Source of the DNA: Candidatus Heimdallarchaeota archaeon
Lineage (GTDB): Archaea; Asgardarchaeota; Heimdallarchaeia; Heimdallarchaeales; Kariarchaeaceae
Assembly: GCA_026702845.1 (NCBI GenBank)
Contig: JADCLS010000008.1
Span: 1-64,000, forward strand
Direction of reading: 5' to 3'
Length of the DNA: 64,000 bases
Below are positions 26,101 to 35,186 of the stretch, one piece after another. The first letter of the stretch is position 1; the number at the start of each line of letters is the position of its first letter. The notes beneath the pieces are model-generated. The model was not told the DNA's origin. It made no database searches and was given only the letters and a program-made list of their open reading frames with translations. Made by a program: the position numbers and the translations under genes.

Positions 26101-27900
26101 ATGTATGACAGGATTAGAATAAATAAAGGCCACCTACTCACGCCATGGGCAGATAAAGTTGGAGAAATCCCATTACCAGAGTATCCACGACCACAATTGG
26201 TTAGAAAGGAATGGCAGAATCTCAATGGCATGTGGAGATATGAGGTGGTTGATAAGGAAGGATCACCATCAAGCTTTGATGCTGAGATCCGGGTGCCCTT
26301 CTGCATAGAATCCTATCTCTCAGGAGTTGGCAGGGTGTTAACACCCGATGAGGAGCTATGGTATACACGAGAACTCAACATCCCAAATGAGTGGAGCAAC
26401 AGGAGGATAATACTGCATTTTGGTGCGGTAGATTGGAAGACAACGGTATACATGAATGACAGGGAGGTTGGAACTCATATTGGTGGATACAATCCCTTCA
26501 GCTTTGATATTACCGATTATTTGGATGACACAAATGAATTGAAGGTGAGAGTGTGGGATCCCACTGATTCCATCAGTCTGCAGCATGGCAAACAGAAATT
26601 ACAGCCGGGAGGGATATTCTACACACCCTCCTCCGGTATCTGGCAGACGGTGTGGATGGAGCCTGTACACCCTAATGGAGTGAAAAAGATAAAACTCACA
26701 CCAAACATAGATACTTCATCCCTAACTATCGAGATTGATACATACGGATCTAAGGAAGGACTACATGCCAGTATCAGCTCAGAATTCGCTAGTCTGGATC
26801 ACCAAGATATTTCATCAGAAATACAGCTATCCCTCTCTGAGTTTGAATTGTGGTCACCTGATAACCCCATACTGTATGATCTGGAGATCAAGATATTTCG
26901 GGGGGATGAGGAGCTTGATTCTATCATCTCATATTTTGGCATGAGAAAATTCAGTATGGATATGGTAGATGGCTATTATCGGCCCATGCTAAATAATTCA
27001 CCCATCTTTCACCTAGGAACACTTGATCAGGGTTACTGGCCCGATGGTATTGTAACCGCACCTACTGATGAGGCATTGGAATTTGATGTGATCAAAACCA
27101 AGGAACTAGGCTTCAATGTCATTCGCAAGCATATTAAAGTTGAGCCTCTGCGTTGGTATCATCACTGTGACAGGCATGGAATAATCGTTTGGCAGGATAT
27201 GGTTAGTGGTGGGGACGAGGGGATTGGAGTGACCGAGGGATTGGAACTTGTCTTCAGAATGAGATACTCACGAAAGGATAATACTTTGAAGCATTACAAA
27301 CGGGTAAACCGAATGACTCAAGAAAGCCGTGATCAGTTCAGAACCGAGCTTAAAGAGATGGTAGATACACTTCACAATGTTGTAAGTATTGCCATATGGG
27401 TACCCTTCAACGAGGGTTGGGGCCAGTTCAACGCCAATGAGATTGGCCAATGGTTAATGGAGTATGATCCTTCAAGACTTGTTGATGTCACGTCAGGTTT
27501 CAATCTTCAAGATGGAGGACATATTCGTTCCTGGCATATCTATATTAGAAAACTCAAGATGCTGGAGAAGAAGGTTAAAGGCAGGATTGTGGGAATATCA
27601 GAGGCTGGAGGGTACTCTCTCAAGGTGAAGGAGCATGTATTTGATTATGATAATAAAAGCTTCTTCTATGGCTCAACCAAGACGGGTGAAGCTTTATTGG
27701 CCAAATACCTGCATCTCATTAATAATCAGACCCTTCCCTTGGTGAAAAGGGGGTTAAGTACGCTCATATATACCCAAACTACTGATGTGGAGTTTGAGGT
27801 TAATGGTCTGTACACCTATGACAGAAAGGTTCTCAAAATGGATGAAGAGATTATTAAAGAGGCAAATAATCGATTGATTAATTCAGTCTTGCGAGTGTAA
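26101..27900 (+). CDS. Glycoside hydrolase family 2 protein (beta-galactosidase/beta-glucuronidase-like)
   Basis: The 599-aa protein has GH2 architecture: a jelly-roll sugar-binding domain (residues about 25-190, with RVPFCIES and WYTRELNIP), an immunoglobulin-like linker (about 195-290), and a TIM barrel. The acid/base glutamate is in WVPFNEGWGQF, at about E437. The nucleophile candidate is in GISEAGGYS, at about E501. The length fits a compact GH2 enzyme without the extra LacZ C-terminal domains. There is no signal peptide, so it acts in the cytoplasm on the sugar brought in by the symporter encoded one base upstream. The exact glycoside (galactoside, glucuronide or mannoside) cannot be told from sequence. 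Confidence 0.85.
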   Translation: MYDRIRINKGHLLTPWADKVGEIPLPEYPRPQLVRKEWQNLNGMWRYEVVDKEGSPSSFDAEIRVPFCIESYLSGVGRVLTPDEELWYTRELNIPNEWSNRRIILHFGAVDWKTTVYMNDREVGTHIGGYNPFSFDITDYLDDTNELKVRVWDPTDSISLQHGKQKLQPGGIFYTPSSGIWQTVWMEPVHPNGVKKIKLTPNIDTSSLTIEIDTYGSKEGLHASISSEFASLDHQDISSEIQLSLSEFELWSPDNPILYDLEIKIFRGDEELDSIISYFGMRKFSMDMVDGYYRPMLNNSPIFHLGTLDQGYWPDGIVTAPTDEALEFDVIKTKELGFNVIRKHIKVEPLRWYHHCDRHGIIVWQDMVSGGDEGIGVTEGLELVFRMRYSRKDNTLKHYKRVNRMTQESRDQFRTELKEMVDTLHNVVSIAIWVPFNEGWGQFNANEIGQWLMEYDPSRLVDVTSGFNLQDGGHIRSWHIYIRKLKMLEKKVKGRIVGISEAGGYSLKVKEHVFDYDNKSFFYGSTKTGEALLAKYLHLINNQTLPLVKRGLSTLIYTQTTDVEFEVNGLYTYDRKVLKMDEEIIKEANNRLINSVLRV

Positions 27901-28015
27901 GCCCCATTTCAAAAAATTTTATAAACTGATGTCGATAGAAGTGGTTTCATTTTTTACATCAATGACGAGTTCCGCAAAAAGAAATGCTAATTAAGTCCAA
28001 TATAGTAGTCTTGAT

Positions 28016-29215
28016 GTGGACAGATATAAAGTTCGAAGAATACTACAATACAGTTCTGCAATACTACTCGGCTTACTGGTGATATTTTTTGTGGTTTGTT
28101 TCATCATATATCCAGCAGAGTATGTGATAACTGTATTTTCCATGGGTCCAGCAGATGTGGGAGATATGAATCGATTTGACTCAGCACCCATATCAAAAAG
28201 TAATCAACCATACAACTTTTCATATGATCTGGATGACACCTGGATTGAGGGATTATTTGAGAAACAGGTGGATATTGATGATCTCAATGATTATTTGGAG
28301 AAAAGAGATACAAGTGCATTTATTGTCATTATCAATGATAGTATCCGCTACGAGAAATATTTTGCAGATTATCAACGTGATTCACTTGTCACATCCTTTT
28401 CTGTTGCTAAATCCTTTGTCTCCTCGCTGATTGGTATTGCCATTGATAAAGGTCAAATCAATGCGGTGACCGATCCCATCACTGAGTTTCTACCAGAATT
28501 GATTGATAGAGATGATAGGTTCTCAAGCATCACGATTGAGAATTTACTCATGATGAGTTCTGGAATAAAATATAAAGAAACTGGTTTTATCAATGGTGAT
28601 GATTCAAAAACCTACTACTGGCCAGATTTACGTGATCTTGCAATAAATTACACGGAGATTGAGGGCAACCCCAATGAGGTCTTTCATTACAATAATTATC
28701 ATCCATTACTTCTTGGGTTAATCTTGGAGAGAGCAACAGGACAATCTGTATCAAGCTTTTTACACAATACATTATGGTCCAGAATAGGTACTGAATTTGA
28801 TGCCTCATGGAGTGTTGATGCCTCAGGTTATGAGAAAATGGAGAGTGGACTTAATGCAAGAGCAATAGATTTTGCCAAATTCGCCAGACTCTATTTAAAT
28901 CTTGGATTATGGGAAGGTGAGCAGATACTATCCAGTTCCTGGGTATCAACATCTACCTCACCATTAGTTCATGAGAATTATGAGGAATATTACTCTGAGT
29001 ATGAAGATTACATATTTGATGATACTACTGGTTTTTACAGTTATATGTGGTGGGGTAAAGGAGATGATTATCTGGCAATGGGAAATCTTGGACAATTCAT
29101 CTATATCTCCCCCCTCAATGATCTTATTATCCTTAGGTTTGGAGAGAGTTATGGATCTTTGGGTGGTTCATTACCATGGATTAAAATGTTCCATGAATTC
29201 GCAAATTTATTATAA
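28016..29215 (+). CDS. Serine hydrolase of the beta-lactamase (class C / penicillin-binding) family, membrane-anchored
   Basis: The 399-aa protein has an N-terminal membrane helix (residues about 13-38) that leaves the catalytic domain outside. The S-x-x-K motif is in SFSVAKSFVSS (S-V-A-K) and the Y-x-N motif in FHYNNYHPLLLG, the two main catalytic signatures of family S12 beta-lactamase-like hydrolases. The third, K/H-T-G-like element would lie near WWGKGDDYLAMG. Archaea lack murein, so the substrate is probably a peptide, ester or lactone. The start is GTG at 28016. It is monocistronic and convergent with the dehydratase operon. Confidence 0.8.
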   Translation: MDRYKVRRILQYSSAILLGLLVIFFVVCFIIYPAEYVITVFSMGPADVGDMNRFDSAPISKSNQPYNFSYDLDDTWIEGLFEKQVDIDDLNDYLEKRDTSAFIVIINDSIRYEKYFADYQRDSLVTSFSVAKSFVSSLIGIAIDKGQINAVTDPITEFLPELIDRDDRFSSITIENLLMMSSGIKYKETGFINGDDSKTYYWPDLRDLAINYTEIEGNPNEVFHYNNYHPLLLGLILERATGQSVSSFLHNTLWSRIGTEFDASWSVDASGYEKMESGLNARAIDFAKFARLYLNLGLWEGEQILSSSWVSTSTSPLVHENYEEYYSEYEDYIFDDTTGFYSYMWWGKGDDYLAMGNLGQFIYISPLNDLIILRFGESYGSLGGSLPWIKMFHEFANLL

Positions 29216-29339
29216 ACTACGGTTATTTCCTTGAATATAAGGAGATCATAAGAAATAGTAAATTTCAAGAATAAATAATTGAGTCGAATATGGAAAACAT
29301 AAATTATTCTTTTTTAATTCTTCTTAATTTAACAGCAAA

Positions 29340-30110
29340 TTACTTAGAATTTTTGATTGCTAGTAATGCAGCACCTATGGCAGCAGTGATCTGTGGCTCT
29401 TCAGGTACAGTAAGTTTTACATTCAATTCCTCAGATAATGCCTCAACCACTGCTTCATTCTTGGCCACACCACCGGTTAGGATCACATCGTTCTCAATGC
29501 CTATTCTCTGTACTAGAGATTTTACACGTATAGCAATGGATCGATGAATTCCACCTACAATGGCTCCACGTTCTGCACCCTGCGCGATACGTGATACTAC
29601 TTCTGATTCTGCGAAGACTGTACAGGTAGAGCTTATCTGCACGTACTCCTTTGAAGAGTGATCAGCCATCATCTCCAGTGGTACATCAAGAGTTCGGGCC
29701 ATCACTTCAAGGAATCTTCCCGTTCCGGCTGAACATTTATCATTCATCTCAAAATCCTGAAGGATACCCTGATCATCAATTCTTATAGCCTTGGAATCCT
29801 GTCCACCAATATCGATAACTGTTCTGGCAAGGGGAAAGAGATAATGTACCCCTTTTGCCTGACAGGAGATCTCAGTCACCTGTTTATCAGAGAAATCCAC
29901 ATTCTTGCGACTATAGCCAGTGGTCACAGAATATGCAATATCATCAGAAATGATCCCCAATTTGGTACAAATCGCATCTCGTAACAAATGTGCTGTTTTA
30001 TTAGTCTCATACCCAGAAGGAAGAACCTCAAAGGCAAGTACTGTTTTGCTCTCATTCATAGCCACTGCCTTGGCTGAGATGGATCCAATGTCAATTCCCA
30101 GGACGTACAT
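29340..30110 (-). CDS. ATPase activator of 2-hydroxyacyl-CoA dehydratase (HgdC/BcrD-like)
   Basis: The 256-aa protein is a BadF/BadG/BcrA/BcrD-type ASKHA ATPase. It shows GIDIGSISAKA (phosphate 1 loop), VIDIGGQDSKAI (phosphate 2), a CSAGTGRFLE motif with the Cys expected to ligate the bridging [4Fe-4S] cluster, a second Cys in ISSTCTVFAESEV, and ILTGGVAKN (adenosine motif). Dimers of this family inject low-potential electrons into the dehydratase, using ATP. It begins one base after the stop of the 427-aa dehydratase subunit gene and is the last gene of the three-gene operon. The length is normal for archerase-type activators. Confidence 0.9.
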   Translation of the reverse strand: MYVLGIDIGSISAKAVAMNESKTVLAFEVLPSGYETNKTAHLLRDAICTKLGIISDDIAYSVTTGYSRKNVDFSDKQVTEISCQAKGVHYLFPLARTVIDIGGQDSKAIRIDDQGILQDFEMNDKCSAGTGRFLEVMARTLDVPLEMMADHSSKEYVQISSTCTVFAESEVVSRIAQGAERGAIVGGIHRSIAIRVKSLVQRIGIENDVILTGGVAKNEAVVEALSEELNVKLTVPEEPQITAAIGAALLAIKNSK

Positions 30111-31394
30111 TCACTCTGCCTCTTTCTGTGACTCGATGATCTCAATGAGAGATTCAATACGAGTCCAGGTTTGCTCCTCAGAGAAATTACGGGAATCCAC
30201 CATATCCCCATCGACAATCACCCCTGGCTTACCGGTAAGCTCTGTAATCTTTTTCTTGTAGGATAACATACCCATGGAGTAACGTTTGCATGCCTTATTG
30301 GAATGGAGTACAAAACCATCAAGATCATATTCCTTGATGAATTTGACAATCAGCTGCACCCGATAGGCCAAGTCCTGATTGAGATACACATGGCTATACA
30401 TCTTGGCATAATCATTCATAGCATCTTCATATTTATCAACGCTCCCAGTCATACTCCAGGCATGCGTATAAGTATCCACAGGAAATACAACACCACGCTG
30501 TGCCAGTTTATTGAAAAAGGGATAGAGGTAGAACCATATTGCAATGTTATCCCAGAGTAATCTGATCTTCTCATCCTTGATGGCACCAATTCCATTTTTT
30601 ACTCTGTCCTTGATCTCAGTAAGGAGCTCATCATACACCTTAATAGTGCCTTTCTGACCGCGTTGAGCCACGATTGGGGCCATGGTGATGAACCTATCTG
30701 GGCAGTTGAGTGGTGAGGGTTTGTTCTTGCAGCTCTCCAAAATCTCAGTCCACTGCAATGTGGCAGTATTGGCTAGCCGTAGTACTTTCATCACCTTATC
30801 CTCAGTAAGGTTTTTTCCAGTTACCTTCTCGATAAATGCAATATACTCATCTAGTTGAGCCCGTACATATCTGAATACATGTTCTTCCTGCTCGTTACCC
30901 AGTTCTGTATCCACAATTGGAGGGGTATCGAAGTGGAATAATGGTACATCATGAAACTCGCTTATGGATTCAAACCACTTGAGCACAGTACCACAGATAT
31001 TATTACAGGTAACCAGCATATCAGGTGGGGTCAGACCTCCCATAAGACTACCAGATGGGTTGATCACTGTTCCAAGATGACATCGTGCATAACTGCACAG
31101 CTCATTGGAATAACCCTCATTTTCTGCAGTAATACAAGCATCAACCGATTGTTTTGATCCACCAACTATAGCAGAGTAATTCTCAGGATAGAGAGGAATA
31201 ATTCCTGCAGCAACCAGTAATTCAACAGGTGCGCCTGATGTCACCCAGGCAACTTTCTTACCCACTATGGGGATTTTAGGTAGTATCTTTGAATTACGAT
31301 AGTAAGAGGCGATGTATTTCTTGTAGCTGTTACTATGAAGCTTATTGTAGGCCCTCTCAGAGGGATCTCGTTCTAGTTTTATCAAATCTGACAT
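30111..31394 (-). CDS. 2-hydroxyacyl-CoA dehydratase subunit (HgdA/FldB/BcrB-like)
   Basis: The 427-aa protein of the 2-hydroxyglutaryl-CoA dehydratase D-component family carries cysteines in typical cluster-binding contexts: SYARCHLGTV, VTCNNICGTVLKWF and LHSNKACKRYSMG. The second domain has DGDMVDSRNFSEEQ near the C-terminus, also typical. With the 373-aa partner it should form the heterodimer that removes water from a 2-hydroxyacyl-CoA through a ketyl radical, or reduces an aromatic acyl-CoA. Gene order is 373-aa subunit, this subunit, activator. It overlaps the upstream subunit gene by one base. The substrate cannot be fixed by sequence alone. Confidence 0.85.
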   Translation of the reverse strand: MSDLIKLERDPSERAYNKLHSNSYKKYIASYYRNSKILPKIPIVGKKVAWVTSGAPVELLVAAGIIPLYPENYSAIVGGSKQSVDACITAENEGYSNELCSYARCHLGTVINPSGSLMGGLTPPDMLVTCNNICGTVLKWFESISEFHDVPLFHFDTPPIVDTELGNEQEEHVFRYVRAQLDEYIAFIEKVTGKNLTEDKVMKVLRLANTATLQWTEILESCKNKPSPLNCPDRFITMAPIVAQRGQKGTIKVYDELLTEIKDRVKNGIGAIKDEKIRLLWDNIAIWFYLYPFFNKLAQRGVVFPVDTYTHAWSMTGSVDKYEDAMNDYAKMYSHVYLNQDLAYRVQLIVKFIKEYDLDGFVLHSNKACKRYSMGMLSYKKKITELTGKPGVIVDGDMVDSRNFSEEQTWTRIESLIEIIESQKEAE

Positions 31395-32515
31395 CAGTGA
31401 TCACCTATTCTCTCCAAAAATGCTTCAATCCGGGTAGTTAATTGCTCTTTATTACTTAACTCAGGATCAGTGACAATACTTAGGATGGGAATATTATGTT
31501 TCTCCTCAAGATATCGAGCTAGATTGCGTGTCTCAAAAGCATCTGGATCACAGAAACTATAATAGATGAAAATCACTCCCTTGGCTCCTGTTTCTTTGTA
31601 CTTATCAAGTAAAAATTGTTTTCTCTTATTGGGATAGAAATGTACTGAATCAGGCACTCGGTCCACAATATAGGCCTGTGCTATATTTTCAAGCAATTGA
31701 TCCATCGTATCTCCATGATCAGAAATCTTGAATAGTGAACTTCTAGAGCCAAATGAAAGATCATCAAAGACTACATTCTCATTGAGTGTTGGTATCTTAT
31801 CAAAGATAGTGAAATTATCAAACATACTGCCGGAAAGTATGACACTTGTTTCATGTTCTGATGAGACATCAGGTAAACTTTCAACTGCTTTTTTTAATTT
31901 TAGAATAGCTTCATCAATAGGCAAAATATCTGTTACGATTTTCAATCGATAAAGCATTTTATTATCTATTTTACCAATTCTAACCGCTTGAGTTAGTTTG
32001 TTGAGGTACTCTCGTTTACTATTATACAGAGCAATACTTTTCTTCACCTCTTCCACACCTATACTGGAATTTGTGATGCGTTCCAACCAACTAACCAGCC
32101 TTTGTAGCTCATGTACATAATACTGCTTTGCAGTTTGTCCACCTCTATTAACAGGTAGGAGAAATCTGAAGCTGTTGAAATTTTCTGGAAGTGCATTGTT
32201 CATCTTCAGCACATCATTTAAGTTCTGCAGACTATCACAGTGATTCTCACTAAAAATTGCTTGTTGGATCTCATTGTTCAGAACAAAATCCAGCATAAAT
32301 CTACTCTTAGAGCAGATAAATGGTTGGAAAATGGCATTTGTGCTTTTATTTGATTCAAAGGAGATATCAGAAGGTATTCTCACCGGATGCAGAGCTGCAG
32401 CATGGATAAGCTCCAAAGGTATATCAGCAGTGAAATAAAGAATTGATTGCTTATTGGATACGTAATCATGATATTTGTTCACGATTGAATCCAATTCTGA
32501 TAATAGTTGGCTCAT
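31394..32515 (-). CDS. 2-hydroxyacyl-CoA dehydratase second subunit (HgdB/FldC/BcrC-like)
   Basis: The 373-aa protein matches the smaller subunit of the dehydratase family. It has a Cys in FQPFICSKSRFMLDFVL, GVIFIYYSFCDPDAFETRNLARYLEEK with its Cys in the expected C-terminal cluster motif, and LSIVTDPELSN at the end, corresponding to 'e.D....gqi.TR..af'. TTRIEAFLERI completes this pattern. It is the first gene of the operon, with ATG 32515. Its sequence is more divergent than the large subunit's, which is common in archaeal homologues. Together with the histidine ammonia-lyase and aldehyde oxidoreductase in this window it points to amino acid fermentation. Confidence 0.8.
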   Translation of the reverse strand: MSQLLSELDSIVNKYHDYVSNKQSILYFTADIPLELIHAAALHPVRIPSDISFESNKSTNAIFQPFICSKSRFMLDFVLNNEIQQAIFSENHCDSLQNLNDVLKMNNALPENFNSFRFLLPVNRGGQTAKQYYVHELQRLVSWLERITNSSIGVEEVKKSIALYNSKREYLNKLTQAVRIGKIDNKMLYRLKIVTDILPIDEAILKLKKAVESLPDVSSEHETSVILSGSMFDNFTIFDKIPTLNENVVFDDLSFGSRSSLFKISDHGDTMDQLLENIAQAYIVDRVPDSVHFYPNKRKQFLLDKYKETGAKGVIFIYYSFCDPDAFETRNLARYLEEKHNIPILSIVTDPELSNKEQLTTRIEAFLERIGDH

Positions 32516-32596
32516 TTACTCAAGTCAACCTTTAATCTGGTAGCTAATAATATTTTATGGAGTTTATCCAATATATGTGTGGAAATTGTTCAAATT

Positions 32597-34090
32597 TTAC
32601 CTTGCAGATCTTATAAGTTTTGGACCATATACGATCCTTGCTTTTGCTTTCCTTGCTATCCCCTTTAACATTCCATCAAATACTGAGTTGTGTAAAGGAT
32701 CCATGAATTTCCAGTATATTATTCCACCAAGGCCTCTTGGAATAAATACTCCCTCTTGAATCAATTTTATTTTATTATTTGGCAGGTCTTTGATAGTAAA
32801 TTTGAGTAATGAATATCCAGGATTTTTCATTTCAGCTTTGAGGATCAGATGATGAGAATCATAACGTAATACTCGCCACCAATCAAGATAATCTCCTTTT
32901 TTCAACTTCTTTTGATCAGCTCTGCCACGTCGTAGACCTGGTCCTCCAAGTATTTCATCAAGTAATCCCCGAAGTTTCCAAAGTCCATTTCCATAATACC
33001 AGCCATTCGAACCACCGATTGAGGATATAACATCCCATATTGTGTCACGTGAACCCTCAAGAATAACCTCACGGTGATCACGATACACTTTTCCTCCACC
33101 CCAATCAGGATCTCCGGGAGATCTAATTTCAATGTAATTTTTGCTGCCATCGGTGATGTAAGCATCAGGAAAAGCCGCAAAGTGATAACTACCTAGGGCT
33201 CTACGAATGGCTATATCAATTGGCTCCAATTCCTGTGGGATTAAACGAGTTATTTCATCATCACCAACAAGAACCTCAGATCTTAGACCCTCCACAAGCG
33301 GTCGTGCGATTTCCTTATTTATTGGAGTAATAAAATCCACCCAGTATGAGCTAAATTTTGGAGATAGTACTGGAACAGGAATAATTAATCTTTTTCTCAA
33401 TCCTGCCTCTTTGGCATAGATCTGCATCAATTGTGAGTAAGTAATGATATCAGGTCCTCCTATATCAAATGACCTACCATGTGTTTCTGGAATGGTGAGA
33501 CATCCGACTAAATAATTGAGCACGTTTCTCACAGAAATTGGTTGATTTCTTGTATGTACCCATTTCGGAGTTGTCATGATTGGTAATCTATCCACCAAAT
33601 ATCTCAGTATCTCAAACGATGAAGAGCTAGATCCAATCACAATAGCTGCACGTAAAATAGTGACTGGAACCCTTCCATTTTGCAAAATATTTCCTACTAT
33701 GTTTCTTGAATGGAGATGGTGACTTAGGTGTTCTTGATCATCACCAAGTCCTCCTAAATATATCATCAGGTTAATGCCATGAGTTTCAGCTACTTCTCGA
33801 ACATTTTTTGCAGCTTCAACATCCGCACTATGATAGTCCTGTGTATCTGGATTCATACTGTGAACAAGATAATAAATAACATCCATCGTATTTATTGCTT
33901 CATGAAGAGATGCTTTATCGAATACATTGACGGAGATAAGCTCAACTCTTTGGTGTCTATGCCATACACGTTGTTTCAATTTTTCCTTGTTTCTTGAACC
34001 AGCCCTAACCTTATATCCCTCCTGCAGTAACTGCCCAACTAATCGTGAACCAATATAGCCAGAGGCACCAAGAACGAGTATATTTTTCAT
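32597..34090 (-). CDS. SDR-family NAD(P)-binding protein with C-terminal DUF2867 domain
   Basis: The 497-aa protein begins with the Rossmann motif GASGYIGSRL (residues 7-16) of atypical short-chain dehydrogenases of the YbjT type (NmrA-like). The region to about 300 includes YYLVHSMNPD and YLGGLGDD segments seen in this subfamily. Residues about 325-490 (AAFPDAYITDG..., DWWRVLRYDSHHLILKAEMKNPG) form the DUF2867 domain of the SRPBCC-like fold. The two-domain form is common in bacteria. Its substrate is unknown, with redox or lipid-related roles proposed. The start is ATG 34090. It is divergent from the longin-like gene, with both promoters in the 160 bp between them. Confidence 0.8.
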   Translation of the reverse strand: MKNILVLGASGYIGSRLVGQLLQEGYKVRAGSRNKEKLKQRVWHRHQRVELISVNVFDKASLHEAINTMDVIYYLVHSMNPDTQDYHSADVEAAKNVREVAETHGINLMIYLGGLGDDQEHLSHHLHSRNIVGNILQNGRVPVTILRAAIVIGSSSSSFEILRYLVDRLPIMTTPKWVHTRNQPISVRNVLNYLVGCLTIPETHGRSFDIGGPDIITYSQLMQIYAKEAGLRKRLIIPVPVLSPKFSSYWVDFITPINKEIARPLVEGLRSEVLVGDDEITRLIPQELEPIDIAIRRALGSYHFAAFPDAYITDGSKNYIEIRSPGDPDWGGGKVYRDHREVILEGSRDTIWDVISSIGGSNGWYYGNGLWKLRGLLDEILGGPGLRRGRADQKKLKKGDYLDWWRVLRYDSHHLILKAEMKNPGYSLLKFTIKDLPNNKIKLIQEGVFIPRGLGGIIYWKFMDPLHNSVFDGMLKGIARKAKARIVYGPKLIRSAR

Positions 34091-34149
34091 TAGAATCAGA
34101 AAGTGGTTTACATATATTAAGCTACTGAATAGAGGAGAACGAATTGCTT

Positions 34150-34167
34150 ATTAATTTATGAACTAAT
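34150..34167. promoter_or_regulatory. Operator-like palindrome, TAGTTCATGAACTA family, distal site
   Basis: ATTAATTTATGAACTAAT matches the ideal palindrome ATTAGTTCATGAACTAAT at 16 of 18 positions. It lies in the divergent promoter region between the SDR gene and the longin-like gene. Confidence 0.5.
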
Positions 34168-34230
34168 TTTTCAAACCAAAAAAATGGATAATATTTCAAT
34201 ATCCACAATAGTTCAGGACACAATCTTTAT

Positions 34231-34248
34231 ATTAGTTCATGTACTAAT
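34231..34248. promoter_or_regulatory. Operator palindrome overlapping the promoter of the longin-like gene
   Basis: ATTAGTTCATGTACTAAT differs from the perfect palindrome at one position. It starts at the end of the TATA box (TTTATATTA, about 34226-34233) and lies between that box and ATG 34255. Protein bound here would block RNA polymerase. The same motif occurs at the heliorhodopsin promoter. Confidence 0.65.
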
Positions 34249-34254
34249 TAAGTT

Positions 34255-34950
34255 ATGGTATCTGAAATTCAAATTATAGAAAAATCCGGCATACCTATCT
34301 ACTATTATTCAGATCTAGTAGTTGATGATGCAGACAATCGTATGTACCTCGAGGCTGGATTCTTTACTGCAATAACACAATTTGCCCTTGAATTGAATCA
34401 AGGAGAAATAAAATCAATTGCACTCGAACAAAAAACATACTTGTTGAGCAAAACTCCGGAGGTAATACTTATTTACAGCACAGATGAGAATAATCTTCGA
34501 GAAGACATAAGATCCATCGGTGAGACCAGTTCTTTCATCTCCCTATCTGTAACCAAGTATAATATTTCTAGTTCCTCTAGTAACAAGGAATTTGAACCAT
34601 TTATAAATGATGTTAATAAATATCTCAAAGAGCAGGGCCTTATTAAAGATGAAGGTCAGCAATACACAGGTGTCAGAGATAAAGTTCAATCGCTGGTATT
34701 CAAATCTGTTGGATATAATCCTGGAGAATGTAATATAGGACCTCAGCAGAAATTAATGAGGTTAAGTGCAGGACTAGGTTTTACAATCTTATCAATAATA
34801 TTGTTTGGAGCAATGGTATTGTTCAACCTATCAAATTTACTGCTGATCCCCTTATTTATCATTAATTTCTTTGCAGTACAGCAATATGTGCAGGTAAGAG
34901 CGAATTTCTGTATAGCCAATGCCCTGATGGGTCAATATAATATGAACTGA
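34255..34950 (+). CDS. Longin/roadblock-like domain protein with C-terminal membrane helices
   Basis: The 231-aa protein opens with IQIIEKSGIPIYYYSD, then YLEAGFFTAITQFALEL, IKSIALEQKTYLLSK and a strand VILIYSTD. This is the pattern of the small longin/roadblock-type domains that Asgard archaea carry in large numbers and that eukaryotes use to control small GTPases. Residues about 120-160 form a helical linker. Two or three membrane helices follow at about 172-215 (FTILSIILFGAMVLFN, LLLIPLFIINFFAVQQ). A 53-aa membrane protein gene follows 12 bp downstream and should be co-transcribed. A TATA box and a strong palindrome sit just upstream. The longin assignment rests on pattern only. Confidence 0.6.
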   Translation: MVSEIQIIEKSGIPIYYYSDLVVDDADNRMYLEAGFFTAITQFALELNQGEIKSIALEQKTYLLSKTPEVILIYSTDENNLREDIRSIGETSSFISLSVTKYNISSSSSNKEFEPFINDVNKYLKEQGLIKDEGQQYTGVRDKVQSLVFKSVGYNPGECNIGPQQKLMRLSAGLGFTILSIILFGAMVLFNLSNLLLIPLFIINFFAVQQYVQVRANFCIANALMGQYNMN

Positions 34951-34962
34951 GGTGAAAAAAAA

Positions 34963-35124
34963 ATGAGTGAAATAAATTTTATCAATGTAGAGAAATCTTC
35001 CAAAGTAGTATCTGAATTTGCAAGTAAGAAGGATAAGAAAAAAGCCTATAGATTATTTGGGATAATATTCATACTAACCACAGCAGTCACTGTTGCCCAA
35101 TACTATCTACTTAGCATCCTATAA
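34963..35124 (+). CDS. Small single-pass membrane protein (53 aa)
   Basis: A 54-codon frame starts at ATG 34963, 12 bp after the stop of the longin-like gene, with GAGGTG about 9 bases upstream as ribosome binding site. The N-terminal 30 residues are charged and end in a Lys-rich stretch (KKDKKKAYR). One membrane helix follows (LFGIIFILTTAVTVA). The topology (charged cytoplasmic head, one helix, short tail) suggests an accessory subunit of the longin-like membrane protein. Confidence 0.6.
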   Translation: MSEINFINVEKSSKVVSEFASKKDKKKAYRLFGIIFILTTAVTVAQYYLLSIL

Positions 35125-35186
35125 CATTTTTTACATTTTAAACAGGAATCAAAAATATTAAATCCCTTCAAAATAATTTGATCTAT

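Noticed and set aside
28968..28982. Extra TAGTTCATG match inside the serine hydrolase gene
   Set aside because: It lies in coding DNA and lacks the right-hand half of the palindrome, so it is probably chance.
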